The position numbers and the translations under genes were made by a program. The notes below the pieces were generated by a model. It saw only the letters and a list, made by a program, of their open reading frames with translations, was not told the origin of the DNA and did not search any database. Shown here one piece after another: positions 25,426 to 33,684 of a stretch of 64,000 bases of DNA (position 1 is the stretch's first letter; the number at the start of each line of letters is the position of its first letter). The DNA comes from Umezawaea endophytica. Its GTDB lineage: Bacteria; Actinomycetota; Actinomycetes; Mycobacteriales; Pseudonocardiaceae. The stretch lies in NCBI RefSeq assembly GCF_025061645.1, contig NZ_JANYMP010000001.1, positions 261,591 to 325,590 of the forward strand, given 5' to 3'.

Positions 25426-26427
25426 TCACGGGCAGGTGAGGACGGGCGCGGTGTTCCGGCCGCCCGACTCCAGGGCCGCCAGTCCGACGCCCGCGAGCCC
25501 GAGGACCCCCTGCGCGGTCGCCCTGGTGGCCGTCAGCGGGTCGAACCCCGTGGCGTCGTAGGCGATGGCGCCCCGATCGGCGACCGGACCCGAGCACCCG
25601 ACCTGCACCGCCCGCAGGAACGCCCTGGCCTTGGCCGCGGCCAGGAACCGGCCGCCGGACTTGAGGGCCTGCGCGGCGAGCCCGGTGCTGTTGGCGTTCG
25701 GCGTGCCGACGCCGAACCCGCCGCCGGTCGCCTGCACGCCGACCAGCCACGTCAGCCCCTCCCGCGCGTCGGCGTTCCTGCCGGTGGCGCGCAGGGCCTG
25801 CGCGACCATCGCGGTCGAGTCGACGTCGCTCGCGCACGGCGTCGCGCCGAACGTGAGCGGGAAGCCGCCGTCCGGGCACTGGGTGCCCACCAGGAAGTCC
25901 ACCGCGGACGCCGGGGCGCCCGCGGGCGTGCGGTCCAGCGCCAGCAGGGCCAGCGACTGGGTGAACGCGTTGCTGAAGTCGCCGAACGCGGACCGGTCGG
26001 AGAACCGGCCGGACGGCGTCAGCAGGCCGCGCAGACCGGCGGGCAGGTCGACCCCGCCGAAGGAGGCCGGGTTCTTCCCCGCGACCTCGGCGGCGAGCAG
26101 CAGCTTGGCGTGCGCGCCCGCGTAGGCCTCACCGCCCGAACCGACGTAGCCTGCGGTGATCTCCGGCCGCGCGAGCCAGGCGACGGCCCGGTCCGCGTGG
26201 TCGTCCGAGCTGCGGGCCGCCGCGAACGCGAACACCGCGTCGACGGTCAGGCCCTGGTCGGGGTACTTCACCCCGCCGAACTCGGCTTCGAACCGCTCGC
26301 CGTCGACCAACTGGCGGGCGAGCCACCCCGACGCCGCGTCGGCGCGGTCGTGCGTGGCGGAAGCGGTGGACGGAACGAACAGGGACGCGACGCACAGCAG
26401 TGCGACGGTCAGGACACGACGTCTCAC
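25426..26427 (-). CDS. Secreted alpha/alpha-barrel (prenyltransferase/squalene-cyclase repeat) protein, transcobalamin alpha-domain-like
   Basis: 333 residues. Sec signal peptide (RRRVLTVALLCVASLFVPSTASA) and a single alpha/alpha-toroid domain with GLTVDAVFAF, NAFTQSLALLAL, TQCPDGGFPLTFG, DSTAMVAQAL, GGGFGVGTPNANSTGLAAQAL. No stalk or anchor, so it is released. It is a paralogue of the 19521 protein, sharing the QC-x2-GGF ... P-x-C cysteine pair and adding two more cysteines (VGCSGP and the C-terminal TCP). GTG 26427 lies about 10 bases from GGGAAGGGG. Cobalamin riboswitch 3 lies directly upstream. It likely forms a soluble partner of the secreted beta-domain protein at 18693. Confidence 0.75.
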   Translation of the reverse strand: MRRRVLTVALLCVASLFVPSTASATHDRADAASGWLARQLVDGERFEAEFGGVKYPDQGLTVDAVFAFAAARSSDDHADRAVAWLARPEITAGYVGSGGEAYAGAHAKLLLAAEVAGKNPASFGGVDLPAGLRGLLTPSGRFSDRSAFGDFSNAFTQSLALLALDRTPAGAPASAVDFLVGTQCPDGGFPLTFGATPCASDVDSTAMVAQALRATGRNADAREGLTWLVGVQATGGGFGVGTPNANSTGLAAQALKSGGRFLAAAKARAFLRAVQVGCSGPVADRGAIAYDATGFDPLTATRATAQGVLGLAGVGLAALESGGRNTAPVLTCP

Positions 26428-26459
26428 GACGGATTTCCCCTTCCCGCGGGCCACGACAG

Positions 26460-26572
26460 GAGCTGGAGCGCACGCGCGGCGCGGGTGATCGGGCTCGCCG
26501 CCGGAGCGGCACACCGTTGCGGGTCAGCGCCGGATTCCCACCGGACTTCCCCCGCACGCGCGCGTTCTTCAG
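26460..26572 (-). promoter_or_regulatory. Cobalamin riboswitch 3
   Basis: Reading the minus strand, the core GAAGTCCGGTGGGAATCC then GGCGCTGACCCGCAACGGT runs from 26550 to 26513, and the B12 box GAGCCCGATCACCCGCGC from 26496 to 26479. It ends some 15 bases before the ribosome site (26445-26437) of the gene at 25426-26427. Direct blocking of translation is therefore the simplest mode of control. Confidence 0.9.
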
Positions 26573-26667
26573 TTGACCCGCCAAGCCTGCCGGCAGGCGC
26601 GCCGAGGTCAAGCACCCGGCCGGACGGACGCACCGCGCCTTCGGCGTCCCGCACCTCCCGCCCGCGG

Positions 26668-28131
26668 CTACGGGGTGGTGGTCGAGTCCAGCGCGACGTA
26701 CCGGGACCTGCTGTCCGCGTCGACCTTCATCAGCGGGACGACCTTGTCCCGCGCCCGGCCGTCGTTGCCGTAGGACAGCTCGCCGCTGGCGCCGAAGACG
26801 GCGTTCTCCAGGTTGAGCAGCTTCACCGTCTGCATCACCTGCGCCGAGTCGACGAGCCCGCCGTCCTTGCCCGCCGCCGCCTTGATGGCGGCAGTGGCCG
26901 TCAGCACCGCGTCGTAGCTCATGATCCGCCCCGCGTCGTAGGAGGGGATGTCGTCGAACACGAGCGGGCGGTCCAGGAAGCCCTCGACGGCCGCGCTGCG
27001 GAACTTCCGCGTCTCTTCAAGGGGGTTGTCCCGGTCCACCACCCAGGCGCTGGAGGACGCCACCTCGGTGTAGTAGATCTCCACGTTCCGCATCGAGTTG
27101 GTCTTGAGGTCCATCGCGGCCAGTTGCGCCGAGGTGACGTCGTCGCCGGTGAAGATGCGGATCGGCTTGTCCGCGCACGCCCGGTCCTTCAGCTTGGCCA
27201 CGAGCAGCACCAGGTCCCGACCCCGGCCCGCGAAGTAGACGAGGCCGGTGTCGACGGCGCAGATGTTCGGCATCATCTGCGCGAAGGCGTTGTCGACGCT
27301 GCCGAGCAGCGAGTCGTACTGCTGCTCCTGCTCGACCACCAGGTGCCCGGCGTCCTCGTACTGCTTGGTGAACGCGTCGGCGAGCGTCCTGGGGTAGAGG
27401 TCCTCCTTGTTGGTGTCCACCACCATCAGCGCCGCGGTCTCCGGGAAGTTCTTGGCCTGCTTGGCCGCCGCGGCGGCCTGGCGGGAGTTCGTCGGCGCGG
27501 GGATCAGGAGGCCGTCGAAGTGGATGTCGTCCGCGGTGATGGTGGACGCGATCACCGGGATCTTGGCCTCGGTGAGGTGGCCGATGGCCAGCCGGGCGTT
27601 CTCCAGGCTCAGGCCGATGCCGGTCACGGCGACCACGTGGTCCGAGGTGCGGCGGCGGGCGTCGACCTGGTCGGCCACCTCCCGCCAGTGCGCCATGTCA
27701 CCGCCGGGGTTGGCCAGCAGCAGGCGCACCTTCGGGGTCACGCCGGACCTGTTGTGCCGCACCTGCGCCAGCCTGGCCCCCTCCAACTGGTCGACGACCC
27801 ACTCCGGGGTGATGATCGACGTCGGGCTCGGCGTCATCGGCAGGAACACCGCGACGCTCACGTACTCGCCCTTCTCGACGTCCGCGTTCGCCTGCCTGAT
27901 CCGGCCGATCACCGCCGACAGGGCCTGCTGGCCGAAGTCGCTCTCCCCGGCGCTGACGCCGACGCACTCACCGCCGTCGCTCCTGCGGACGTCGTCCAGC
28001 CCGTCGCAGCGGTCCATGCGGTCGCGCACGAGCAGGAACGCCGCGACGAGCAGCACGACCAGCACGGCGGCCGACCCGATCCACAGCGGTCGGCGCAGGC
28101 GGGACGGCGGGACGGTGATGGACGAGCTCAT
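26668..28131 (-). CDS. Membrane-tethered type-1 periplasmic-binding-fold protein
   Basis: 487 residues. One transmembrane segment near the N-terminus (about 15-36, LWIGSAAVLVVLLVAAFLLV) has no lipobox or clear cleavage site, so the rest is held outside the membrane. The large domain (about 60-470) has the feel of a Leu/Ile/Val- or urea-binding type-1 fold: VSVAVFLPMTP near the start, AVTGIGLSLENARLAIGHLTEAKIPVIAST, AALMVVDTNKEDLYPRTLADAF, and DAVLTATAAIKAA. Three cysteines (RC, EC, IC) could be oxidised. There are no ABC permease genes nearby. Its ATG overlaps the stop of the ATPase gene upstream, so the two proteins are made together. Function unknown; ligand sensing is my inference. Confidence 0.65.
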   Translation of the reverse strand: MSSSITVPPSRLRRPLWIGSAAVLVVLLVAAFLLVRDRMDRCDGLDDVRRSDGGECVGVSAGESDFGQQALSAVIGRIRQANADVEKGEYVSVAVFLPMTPSPTSIITPEWVVDQLEGARLAQVRHNRSGVTPKVRLLLANPGGDMAHWREVADQVDARRRTSDHVVAVTGIGLSLENARLAIGHLTEAKIPVIASTITADDIHFDGLLIPAPTNSRQAAAAAKQAKNFPETAALMVVDTNKEDLYPRTLADAFTKQYEDAGHLVVEQEQQYDSLLGSVDNAFAQMMPNICAVDTGLVYFAGRGRDLVLLVAKLKDRACADKPIRIFTGDDVTSAQLAAMDLKTNSMRNVEIYYTEVASSSAWVVDRDNPLEETRKFRSAAVEGFLDRPLVFDDIPSYDAGRIMSYDAVLTATAAIKAAAGKDGGLVDSAQVMQTVKLLNLENAVFGASGELSYGNDGRARDKVVPLMKVDADSRSRYVALDSTTTP

Positions 28132-30071
28132 GCGCGGTACCTCTCCGCCCGGTCGTACAGGAGTATCGATCCCTGGCCGCGCTGCTGCGCCAGGTGGCTG
28201 TAGCCGTGCTCGACCCGGCCGCGCAGCACGCCCTCGGGGTCGCCGAGCGGGTCGCTCGTCAGCCACAGCGCGATCACCAGCCGGGACAGCACGAGGGTGG
28301 GCGAGTCCGCCGGGAGGTCCCGCACGAGGTCCTCGACCTGGCCGAGCGGGTCGACCGCGCGGGCGAGCCGGTTGGGCGCGGACGTGATCAGGTCCAGGTC
28401 GCGCAGCCACGTCAGCGCGGTGGCCTGGTCGAGCACCTTCGCCGGGTCGACGAACGGCGCGGCCAGGTGGGTGACCACGGCGCCGACGTCGCCGACGGCC
28501 AGGTCGTGGTAGCGGGCCTCGGCGACGTTCCCCAGCGCCTCGTGGTGGTCGCGGCACCGGAGGTTCACCGCGTTCCAGCCGAGCGGGTCGTCGTCCGCCC
28601 GTTCGGCGAGGACGTGCAGCAGCAGCTTGCGCAGCCACGGGTCGAGCGCGGAGCGCGGGTTCTCGTCCTCGTCGTGCTCGACGGTCAGCAGGAAGTTGGT
28701 GGCCAGGAAGGTGTAGAGCGACCCTCCCCCGTCCGGCAGGTCCGACCGCAGCACGACGGGGTCGGCGATGAACTCGATCCCCCGGCCCGCGCTCGCCGTG
28801 ACGAGGTCGCGCACCTGCCGGTCGGACAGGTCCCGGCCGACCTTCCCCAGTGCCAGCTCCGCCAACGACTTCCCGCTCTCCTCGTCACCGGGCAGCGAGA
28901 GCACGGCGCGCAGCGCGTTCCCGGTCGGCGGGACGTCCTGCTGGGACACCGCGTCGACCAGGTCGTGCAGCGCGCCGGGACGGCCGTGCGTGAGCCGGTG
29001 GGCGAACCCCTTCGGCATCACGGCGCCCCGCCGGGTGACGACCTCCTCGGTGTCGGCGGCGGCGAGGCGGCCGAGCAGGACCAGGTACCAGTCGCCCCAG
29101 TCGGTCCGGGTGCGGCTGTCCACTTCCACCTCGGCCGGGTCGCGGGGCGGTGACGTCTCCCGGTCGCCGACGGCGTCGGTCCCCGGCCGCCGCCACGAGC
29201 CGTTCCACCCGGCGTTCCACGTGCGACTGGTCGTGATCACCACGGCGTGGTCGTCGTCGCCCCCGAAGCGCTCGCGCGCGGCCAGCAGTCCGGCGAGGAA
29301 GGACTTGCCCTCACGGGTGTGCGCGTTGTCGAGCAGCAGCACGCAGTTCGCGGTGCGCCGCATCCGCCGCAACGGGCCGGAGAACGCCTGGTCGAGGTCC
29401 GCGAGGAACGCGTCGAACACGGTGGCGTCCACCGCGGCGCGGTCCGCGCTGGACCCCCGGTCCTTCTTGTTGAGGTCGACCAGCAGGTCCCGCGCGTCAC
29501 CGTCGAAATCGGACGACAGCCTGCGGATGAGCCGCAGCATCCGCCGCCGCGACACCCAGTTGAGCCCGTTGAGCAGCGTGGAGGTCGCCGTCGGCGCCCA
29601 ACCGGGCAGTCCGCCGGTCTCGCCCGCCAGCCGCGCGAGGTCCAGCACCTGCTCGCGGTGCAGTTCCAGCGGGCGGTCGGCGCGCATCACCTCGTTCAGC
29701 TCCGCCAACGCCTTCGGCCGGTTCCCGGTGTTGACGTTGCCCGCCAGCACCAGCGCGCACAGCCACAGGCGGGGGAAGGCGAGCCTGCCGAACTGGGTCA
29801 CCTCGCGGCTCAGGTCGAACGCCAGTTCGGTCAGGATCTTGCTCGGCCGCGCGTCGCCCAGTTCCTCGAAGTCGAGCAGCGCCCACGGGACGCGGTTCAC
29901 GCAGCGCTTGCCGATCTCGTTCAGCAGCGCCGTCTTGCCGCTGCCCCTGGGCCCCAGCGCGGCCACCACCGGCAGCCTGCGCCCGCCGTCGGCGGAACGC
30001 GGCACCAACCGATCCACCAGGCTGTACGAGATCCCTCGCACGCCCGGCAGCGGACGACTCCCCTCGGACAT
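28128..30071 (-). CDS. P-loop (STAND-like) ATPase paired with the periplasmic-binding-fold protein
   Basis: 647 residues, predicted cytosolic. Walker A GPRGSGKT (40-47) and a Walker B-like CVLLLDNAHT (243-252) are followed by an arginine-containing VVITTSRTWNAG strand, an arrangement seen in AAA/STAND switch ATPases. The C-terminal half is alpha-helical with no recognised family. ATG 30071 follows AGGAG. The downstream partner is a single-pass protein with an outside ligand-binding fold, so the pair could be a transmembrane sensor with a cytosolic NTPase response unit. No effector domain (nuclease, TIR, protease) was seen. Nothing recognisable lies in the 280 bases upstream. Confidence 0.65.
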   Translation of the reverse strand: MSEGSRPLPGVRGISYSLVDRLVPRSADGGRRLPVVAALGPRGSGKTALLNEIGKRCVNRVPWALLDFEELGDARPSKILTELAFDLSREVTQFGRLAFPRLWLCALVLAGNVNTGNRPKALAELNEVMRADRPLELHREQVLDLARLAGETGGLPGWAPTATSTLLNGLNWVSRRRMLRLIRRLSSDFDGDARDLLVDLNKKDRGSSADRAAVDATVFDAFLADLDQAFSGPLRRMRRTANCVLLLDNAHTREGKSFLAGLLAARERFGGDDDHAVVITTSRTWNAGWNGSWRRPGTDAVGDRETSPPRDPAEVEVDSRTRTDWGDWYLVLLGRLAAADTEEVVTRRGAVMPKGFAHRLTHGRPGALHDLVDAVSQQDVPPTGNALRAVLSLPGDEESGKSLAELALGKVGRDLSDRQVRDLVTASAGRGIEFIADPVVLRSDLPDGGGSLYTFLATNFLLTVEHDEDENPRSALDPWLRKLLLHVLAERADDDPLGWNAVNLRCRDHHEALGNVAEARYHDLAVGDVGAVVTHLAAPFVDPAKVLDQATALTWLRDLDLITSAPNRLARAVDPLGQVEDLVRDLPADSPTLVLSRLVIALWLTSDPLGDPEGVLRGRVEHGYSHLAQQRGQGSILLYDRAERYRA

Positions 30072-30353
30072 CCGACTCCTGTCCGGTCGACCCGCACTTC
30101 TGGCGGAAAGTCCGAACAGTCTGCGGACGCCGCACCGCGCCGCGCTCCGCTTCCGCGCCGGTTCACCCCTTCAGGCCCAGCCACAACCGGAACGGCCTAG
30201 CCGTCCCCCGCAGAACTGCGGCGCGTCACGACGTGCGCGGTGTCGCGGACGGACGAGCGGACCAGGGCCTTGGGCCGCATGGACCACCCCGCCCACCCCG
30301 CCCACCCGTCCGCCCGTCCGCCCGCGACCGCGCGGCCCGGAGTCGCGGACGGC

Positions 30354-31088
30354 TCAGAGCGACACGGTCAGTCCACCGTCCACGACGAGCGTCTGCCCGG
30401 TGATCGCGCCCGCCTGGTCGGAGGCCAGGAACACGACCGCGTCGGCGATGTCCCGCGGGGTCGCGAGCCGCAGCGGGGTGCGGCTCTCCCGCCGGTCGAC
30501 GCCCGCCTGGTCCACCACGGTGAGCGAGCCGGGGGTGGGGATGAAGCCGGGCGCGATGGCGTTGACCCGGATCCCGACCGGCGCCAGCTCCACGGCGAGC
30601 TGCCGCGTCATGCTGGCCCCGGCACCCTTGAGCGCGCCGTACATCGTGGCCTTCGGGAAGCCCGTCGTGGCGGTGATCGAGGTGATGTTGATGATGGAGC
30701 CGCCGTCGTCGCCCATGACCTTCGCCGCGCCCTGGCTGAGCCACACCATGCCCTTGATGCCGATCGCGATCATCCGGTCCAGCGTCTCCTCCTCGACGTC
30801 GGGCAGCAGCGCGTAGTGGATCCACGCGGCGTTGTTGACCACCACGTGCACCCCGCCGAACCGCTCGCCGACCACGTCGACGAGTTCGAGCACCGCCGCG
30901 CGGTCGCTGACGTCCCCGTGGATCGGGTGGACGCCGGGCGTCGCGGTGTCCGGCAGGGTCGAGAGGTCCCGGTCGGCCGGGTAGCCGACGTCCAGCCCGA
31001 CGACGGCGTACCCCGCCTCGGCCATCCGCTCGGCGATGGCCGCCCCGAGCCCCCGTGCCGATCCGCTGACGACGCACACCCTGGTCAT
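30354..31088 (-). CDS. Short-chain dehydrogenase/reductase
   Basis: 244 residues, classical SDR length. Cofactor motif SGSARGLG (8-15, Ser replacing the usual Thr), NNAAW (85-89) in place of NNAG, and catalytic Ser137, Tyr150 and Lys154 (YGALK). The C-terminal GQTLVVDGGLTV is standard. It should oxidise an alcohol or reduce a ketone with NAD(P). ATG 31088 overlaps the stop of the flavin monooxygenase (ATGA), with GGGAG upstream, so the two very likely act on the same compound. It is the last gene of the TetR-monooxygenase-SDR group. Confidence 0.88.
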   Translation of the reverse strand: MTRVCVVSGSARGLGAAIAERMAEAGYAVVGLDVGYPADRDLSTLPDTATPGVHPIHGDVSDRAAVLELVDVVGERFGGVHVVVNNAAWIHYALLPDVEEETLDRMIAIGIKGMVWLSQGAAKVMGDDGGSIINITSITATTGFPKATMYGALKGAGASMTRQLAVELAPVGIRVNAIAPGFIPTPGSLTVVDQAGVDRRESRTPLRLATPRDIADAVVFLASDQAGAITGQTLVVDGGLTVSL

Positions 31089-32893
31089 AGCGCTCTCCCT
31101 GTCGTGTCCGGTGCCCACCGCGGCGGCGCGACGCCCTCGACGGTGGCCTTGATCTGGAACGCCACGAACCGGGAGTAGATCCGGCACATCGCGAAGCTCC
31201 CGCCGAGGACGTAGAAGTTCTCCTGGCCCGTCCTCGACCACATGCCGCGCTGCTCCTCGTCCGGGCCCGGCCCCCAGATGGGTCCGACCCGGTCGGCGAC
31301 CTCGTCGCCCAGCAGCGCGCGGACGCCCTCCTGCATCGGCTTGTACCCGGTGGCCAGCACGACGAGGTCCGCCTTGACCGAGCTGCCGTCGGCGAGCACC
31401 ACCTCGTCCTCGGTGAAGTGGTCGATCCCCTTGCCCTGCTTGAGCTTGATCCGGCCCTCGATGATCAGGTCCGACGCGCCGACGTTGATGTAGTAGCCGC
31501 CGAAGTACCGGATGAGCTTGAGGTAGAAGCCCGTGTCGTCCTCACCGTTGTCCAGCGCGAAACCCGCCGCGCGCAGGCCGTCCAGCAGCTCCTTGTCGTC
31601 CTCCGCCATCACCTTGCTCAGCGGGCCGTGGAGCCTGCGCAGCAGCGCGTTGGGCACGGACGCGCTGCGCAGGTCGGTGTCCTCCAGCGGCCGCACGCCG
31701 TCCGCCTGGCTGTAGAGCGTGAACACCCTGGCCGCGCTGGGTTCCAGGCTCACGACCGTCGTGGACGAGCGCTGGAGCATCGTCACGTCGGCGCCCCTGA
31801 GGCAGAGGTCCTGCGCGATGTCGTGGGCGCTGTTGCCCGCCCCCACCACGAGGACCGCGCGGCCGTCGACGTCGAGGTCGTCGGTGTGCCTGCTGGAGTG
31901 GATGACCTGGCCCCGGAAGCGGTCCATCCCCTCGAACGCGGTCACGTTCGGGATGCCGCTGACCCCGGTCGCCATCACCACGTGGCCCGGCCGCATCGTC
32001 CGGATCGACCCGTCCGGGCGGCGCAGCCGGACCGTCCACTTCTTCTCGGTCTCGTCGAAGCGGCCGTCGAGGAACTCCGTGCCGGTCCAGACGTTCAGCT
32101 CCAGCGCCTTGGCGTAGGACTCGAACCAGTCCGCGAGCATGTCCTTCGGGATGTACACCGGCCAGGTGTCCGGGAACGGCAGGTACGGCATGTGGTTGAC
32201 GCAGACCTCGTTGTGCAGCGTCAGCGAGTGGTACCGCCCGCGCCAGTTGTCGCCGATCCGCTCCATCTTGTCGACGACCAGGGTGGGGACGTCGAGCTGC
32301 CCGAGCCGCGCGGCCAGGGTGAACCCGGCCTGCCCCGCGCCGATCACCACCACCTCGGGGTCCTCGTCGCGGAACTCGGCGGTCCTGGTCCGGCGGTCGA
32401 GCCAGTTCTCCTTGACGTGGTCCTCGGGCCGCCGGTCCTCCCGCGGCCTGCGGCGGCCGGTCTTCTCCGGGAAGCCCTCCAACTCCTGGAGCGTGGTGAG
32501 GAACGTGAACGCGCGGAACGACCCCGACCCCTCCTCCACCAGCCGGACGAAACCCCGGCCCCGCCCCATCGCGGTGCGGAAACCGAAGAACGCCTCGATC
32601 GTCTCGATGCCCTCGCCGATCACGCCCGGCACCGGATCACCGTCCTCCAGCACGGGATCGGTGAACCCGCTGGGCCCGTGGGCCGCGCGCAACGCCGACT
32701 CGACCTCGCCCGGCCCCTGGAACGTGCGGATGTCCCACGTCAGGGCCAGCAGGTCGCGCCAGTAGCACTCGGGGGCGAACAGCGACGCCGCCGCGGCGTG
32801 GTCGCCCGCCTCCAGCGCGGCGTCGAGTGCGGCCAGCCAGGTGGCGGCGACCCGCCGCCGCGCGCTGCCCTGGGTCTCATCGGGGACGGTCAT
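31085..32893 (-). CDS. Flavin-containing monooxygenase with N-terminal NTF2-like domain
   Basis: 602 residues. Residues about 10-140 form a SnoaL/NTF2-like domain (ATWLAALDAALEAGDHAAAASLFAPECYWRDLLALTW). Then comes an FMO/Baeyer-Villiger-type oxygenase: FAD motif VVIGAGQAG (182-190), FMO fingerprint-like FRGQVIHSSRHTD (326-338), NADPH motif VLVVGAGNSAHD (347-358) and DLVVLATGYKP near 510. This two-domain form is a recognised actinomycete variety. It may hydroxylate, or insert oxygen next to a ketone. GGAAAGG precedes the ATG. Cluster context (SDR, lactonase-like phosphotriesterase, beta-oxidation genes) favours attack on a ketone or cyclic ketone, which is inference. Confidence 0.87.
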   Translation of the reverse strand: MTVPDETQGSARRRVAATWLAALDAALEAGDHAAAASLFAPECYWRDLLALTWDIRTFQGPGEVESALRAAHGPSGFTDPVLEDGDPVPGVIGEGIETIEAFFGFRTAMGRGRGFVRLVEEGSGSFRAFTFLTTLQELEGFPEKTGRRRPREDRRPEDHVKENWLDRRTRTAEFRDEDPEVVVIGAGQAGFTLAARLGQLDVPTLVVDKMERIGDNWRGRYHSLTLHNEVCVNHMPYLPFPDTWPVYIPKDMLADWFESYAKALELNVWTGTEFLDGRFDETEKKWTVRLRRPDGSIRTMRPGHVVMATGVSGIPNVTAFEGMDRFRGQVIHSSRHTDDLDVDGRAVLVVGAGNSAHDIAQDLCLRGADVTMLQRSSTTVVSLEPSAARVFTLYSQADGVRPLEDTDLRSASVPNALLRRLHGPLSKVMAEDDKELLDGLRAAGFALDNGEDDTGFYLKLIRYFGGYYINVGASDLIIEGRIKLKQGKGIDHFTEDEVVLADGSSVKADLVVLATGYKPMQEGVRALLGDEVADRVGPIWGPGPDEEQRGMWSRTGQENFYVLGGSFAMCRIYSRFVAFQIKATVEGVAPPRWAPDTTGRAL

Positions 32894-32906
32894 GGTGTTC
32901 CTTTCC

Positions 32907-32938
32907 GCGACGGTCGTGGGAAACCGAGCTGAACCTCG
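32907..32938 (-). other. Hairpin between the TetR gene and the monooxygenase gene
   Basis: ACCGAG and CTCGGT arms around a six-base loop, flanked by a looser outer CGTG/CACG pair, lie in the roughly 85-base gap. It could be a weak terminator or a transcript-stabilising stem, and lacks a T-run. Confidence 0.35.
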
Positions 32939-32977
32939 GTCACGGTCGTCGTCGACGGCGGGCGGGCGGGGTCGGGA

Positions 32978-33682
32978 TCACGACTCCGGCGCGGGTTTCA
33001 GGCCGAGCCCGGACGCCCACAGGGTCGTGAGGGTCCGGATCACCTCTTCCTCCTCGTAGTCCTCGCCGAGGACCAGCCACACGTAGCAGAAGTTGCTCAC
33101 CATCGAGGTGATCGCCTCGGCGACGCATCGCGGCGACAGGGTCGGGTCGACCCGGCCCTCGTTCTGGAGACGGCGGATGCCCTTCTCCGACCGGTTCCGG
33201 AAGATCTGCCGGATGTTGCGGCGCATCTCGCGGAACCGGGGGCTGATCGTCGCGACCTGCTCCAGGATGGCCAGCAGGCCCGCGTTCTCCTGGTAGGCCC
33301 GGACGTAGGCGCGCGTCACGAGTTCGAAGCGCTCCAACGGGTCCCGCGACGACCCGGTCGGCACGGACGCCGCGACGTACAGCCCCTCGTTCACCTTCCT
33401 GATGACCGCGGTGAAGATGGCTTCCTTGGAGTCGAAGTACGTGTAGAACGAACCGCTCGACATCTTCGCGAGCGCCGTGATGTCGGTGATCTTCGCGTCC
33501 AGGAAGCCGTCCCGCACGAAGATCTCGCTCGCCGCCTCCAGGAGCCTCTCCTGGGTGCGGAACCCGCGCTCGCTGCGCGGGACGAGGATGCCCGCGTCCC
33601 AGTCCTGCTCGGCGGGCGCCTGCGCCGCGTCCCCGCGTTCGACCGGGTCCTCCGTCGACGAATCCCCTGCGGCTGAACTCAC
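32978..33682 (-). CDS. TetR/AcrR family regulator
   Basis: About 234 residues with a 45-residue variable lead, then the HTH (about 45-90: FRTQERLLEAASEIFVRDGFLDAKITDITALAKMSSGSFYTYFDSKEAIF) and a TetR C-terminal ligand domain. GTG 33682 has AAGGGG about five bases upstream; a second GTG three bases earlier overlaps the TAG of the LivG-like gene. It lies between the transporter and the monooxygenase genes, so it is the best candidate regulator of this catabolic cluster, perhaps through the palindromes at 44516-44555. The regulatory link is not shown. Confidence 0.84.
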   Translation of the reverse strand: MSSAAGDSSTEDPVERGDAAQAPAEQDWDAGILVPRSERGFRTQERLLEAASEIFVRDGFLDAKITDITALAKMSSGSFYTYFDSKEAIFTAVIRKVNEGLYVAASVPTGSSRDPLERFELVTRAYVRAYQENAGLLAILEQVATISPRFREMRRNIRQIFRNRSEKGIRRLQNEGRVDPTLSPRCVAEAITSMVSNFCYVWLVLGEDYEEEEVIRTLTTLWASGLGLKPAPES

Positions 33683-33684
33683 CA

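Noticed and set aside
30072-30353. Possible small gene between the ATPase and SDR genes
   Set aside because: Frames there are Arg/Pro-rich, lack ribosome sites and show no family; nothing supportable was found.
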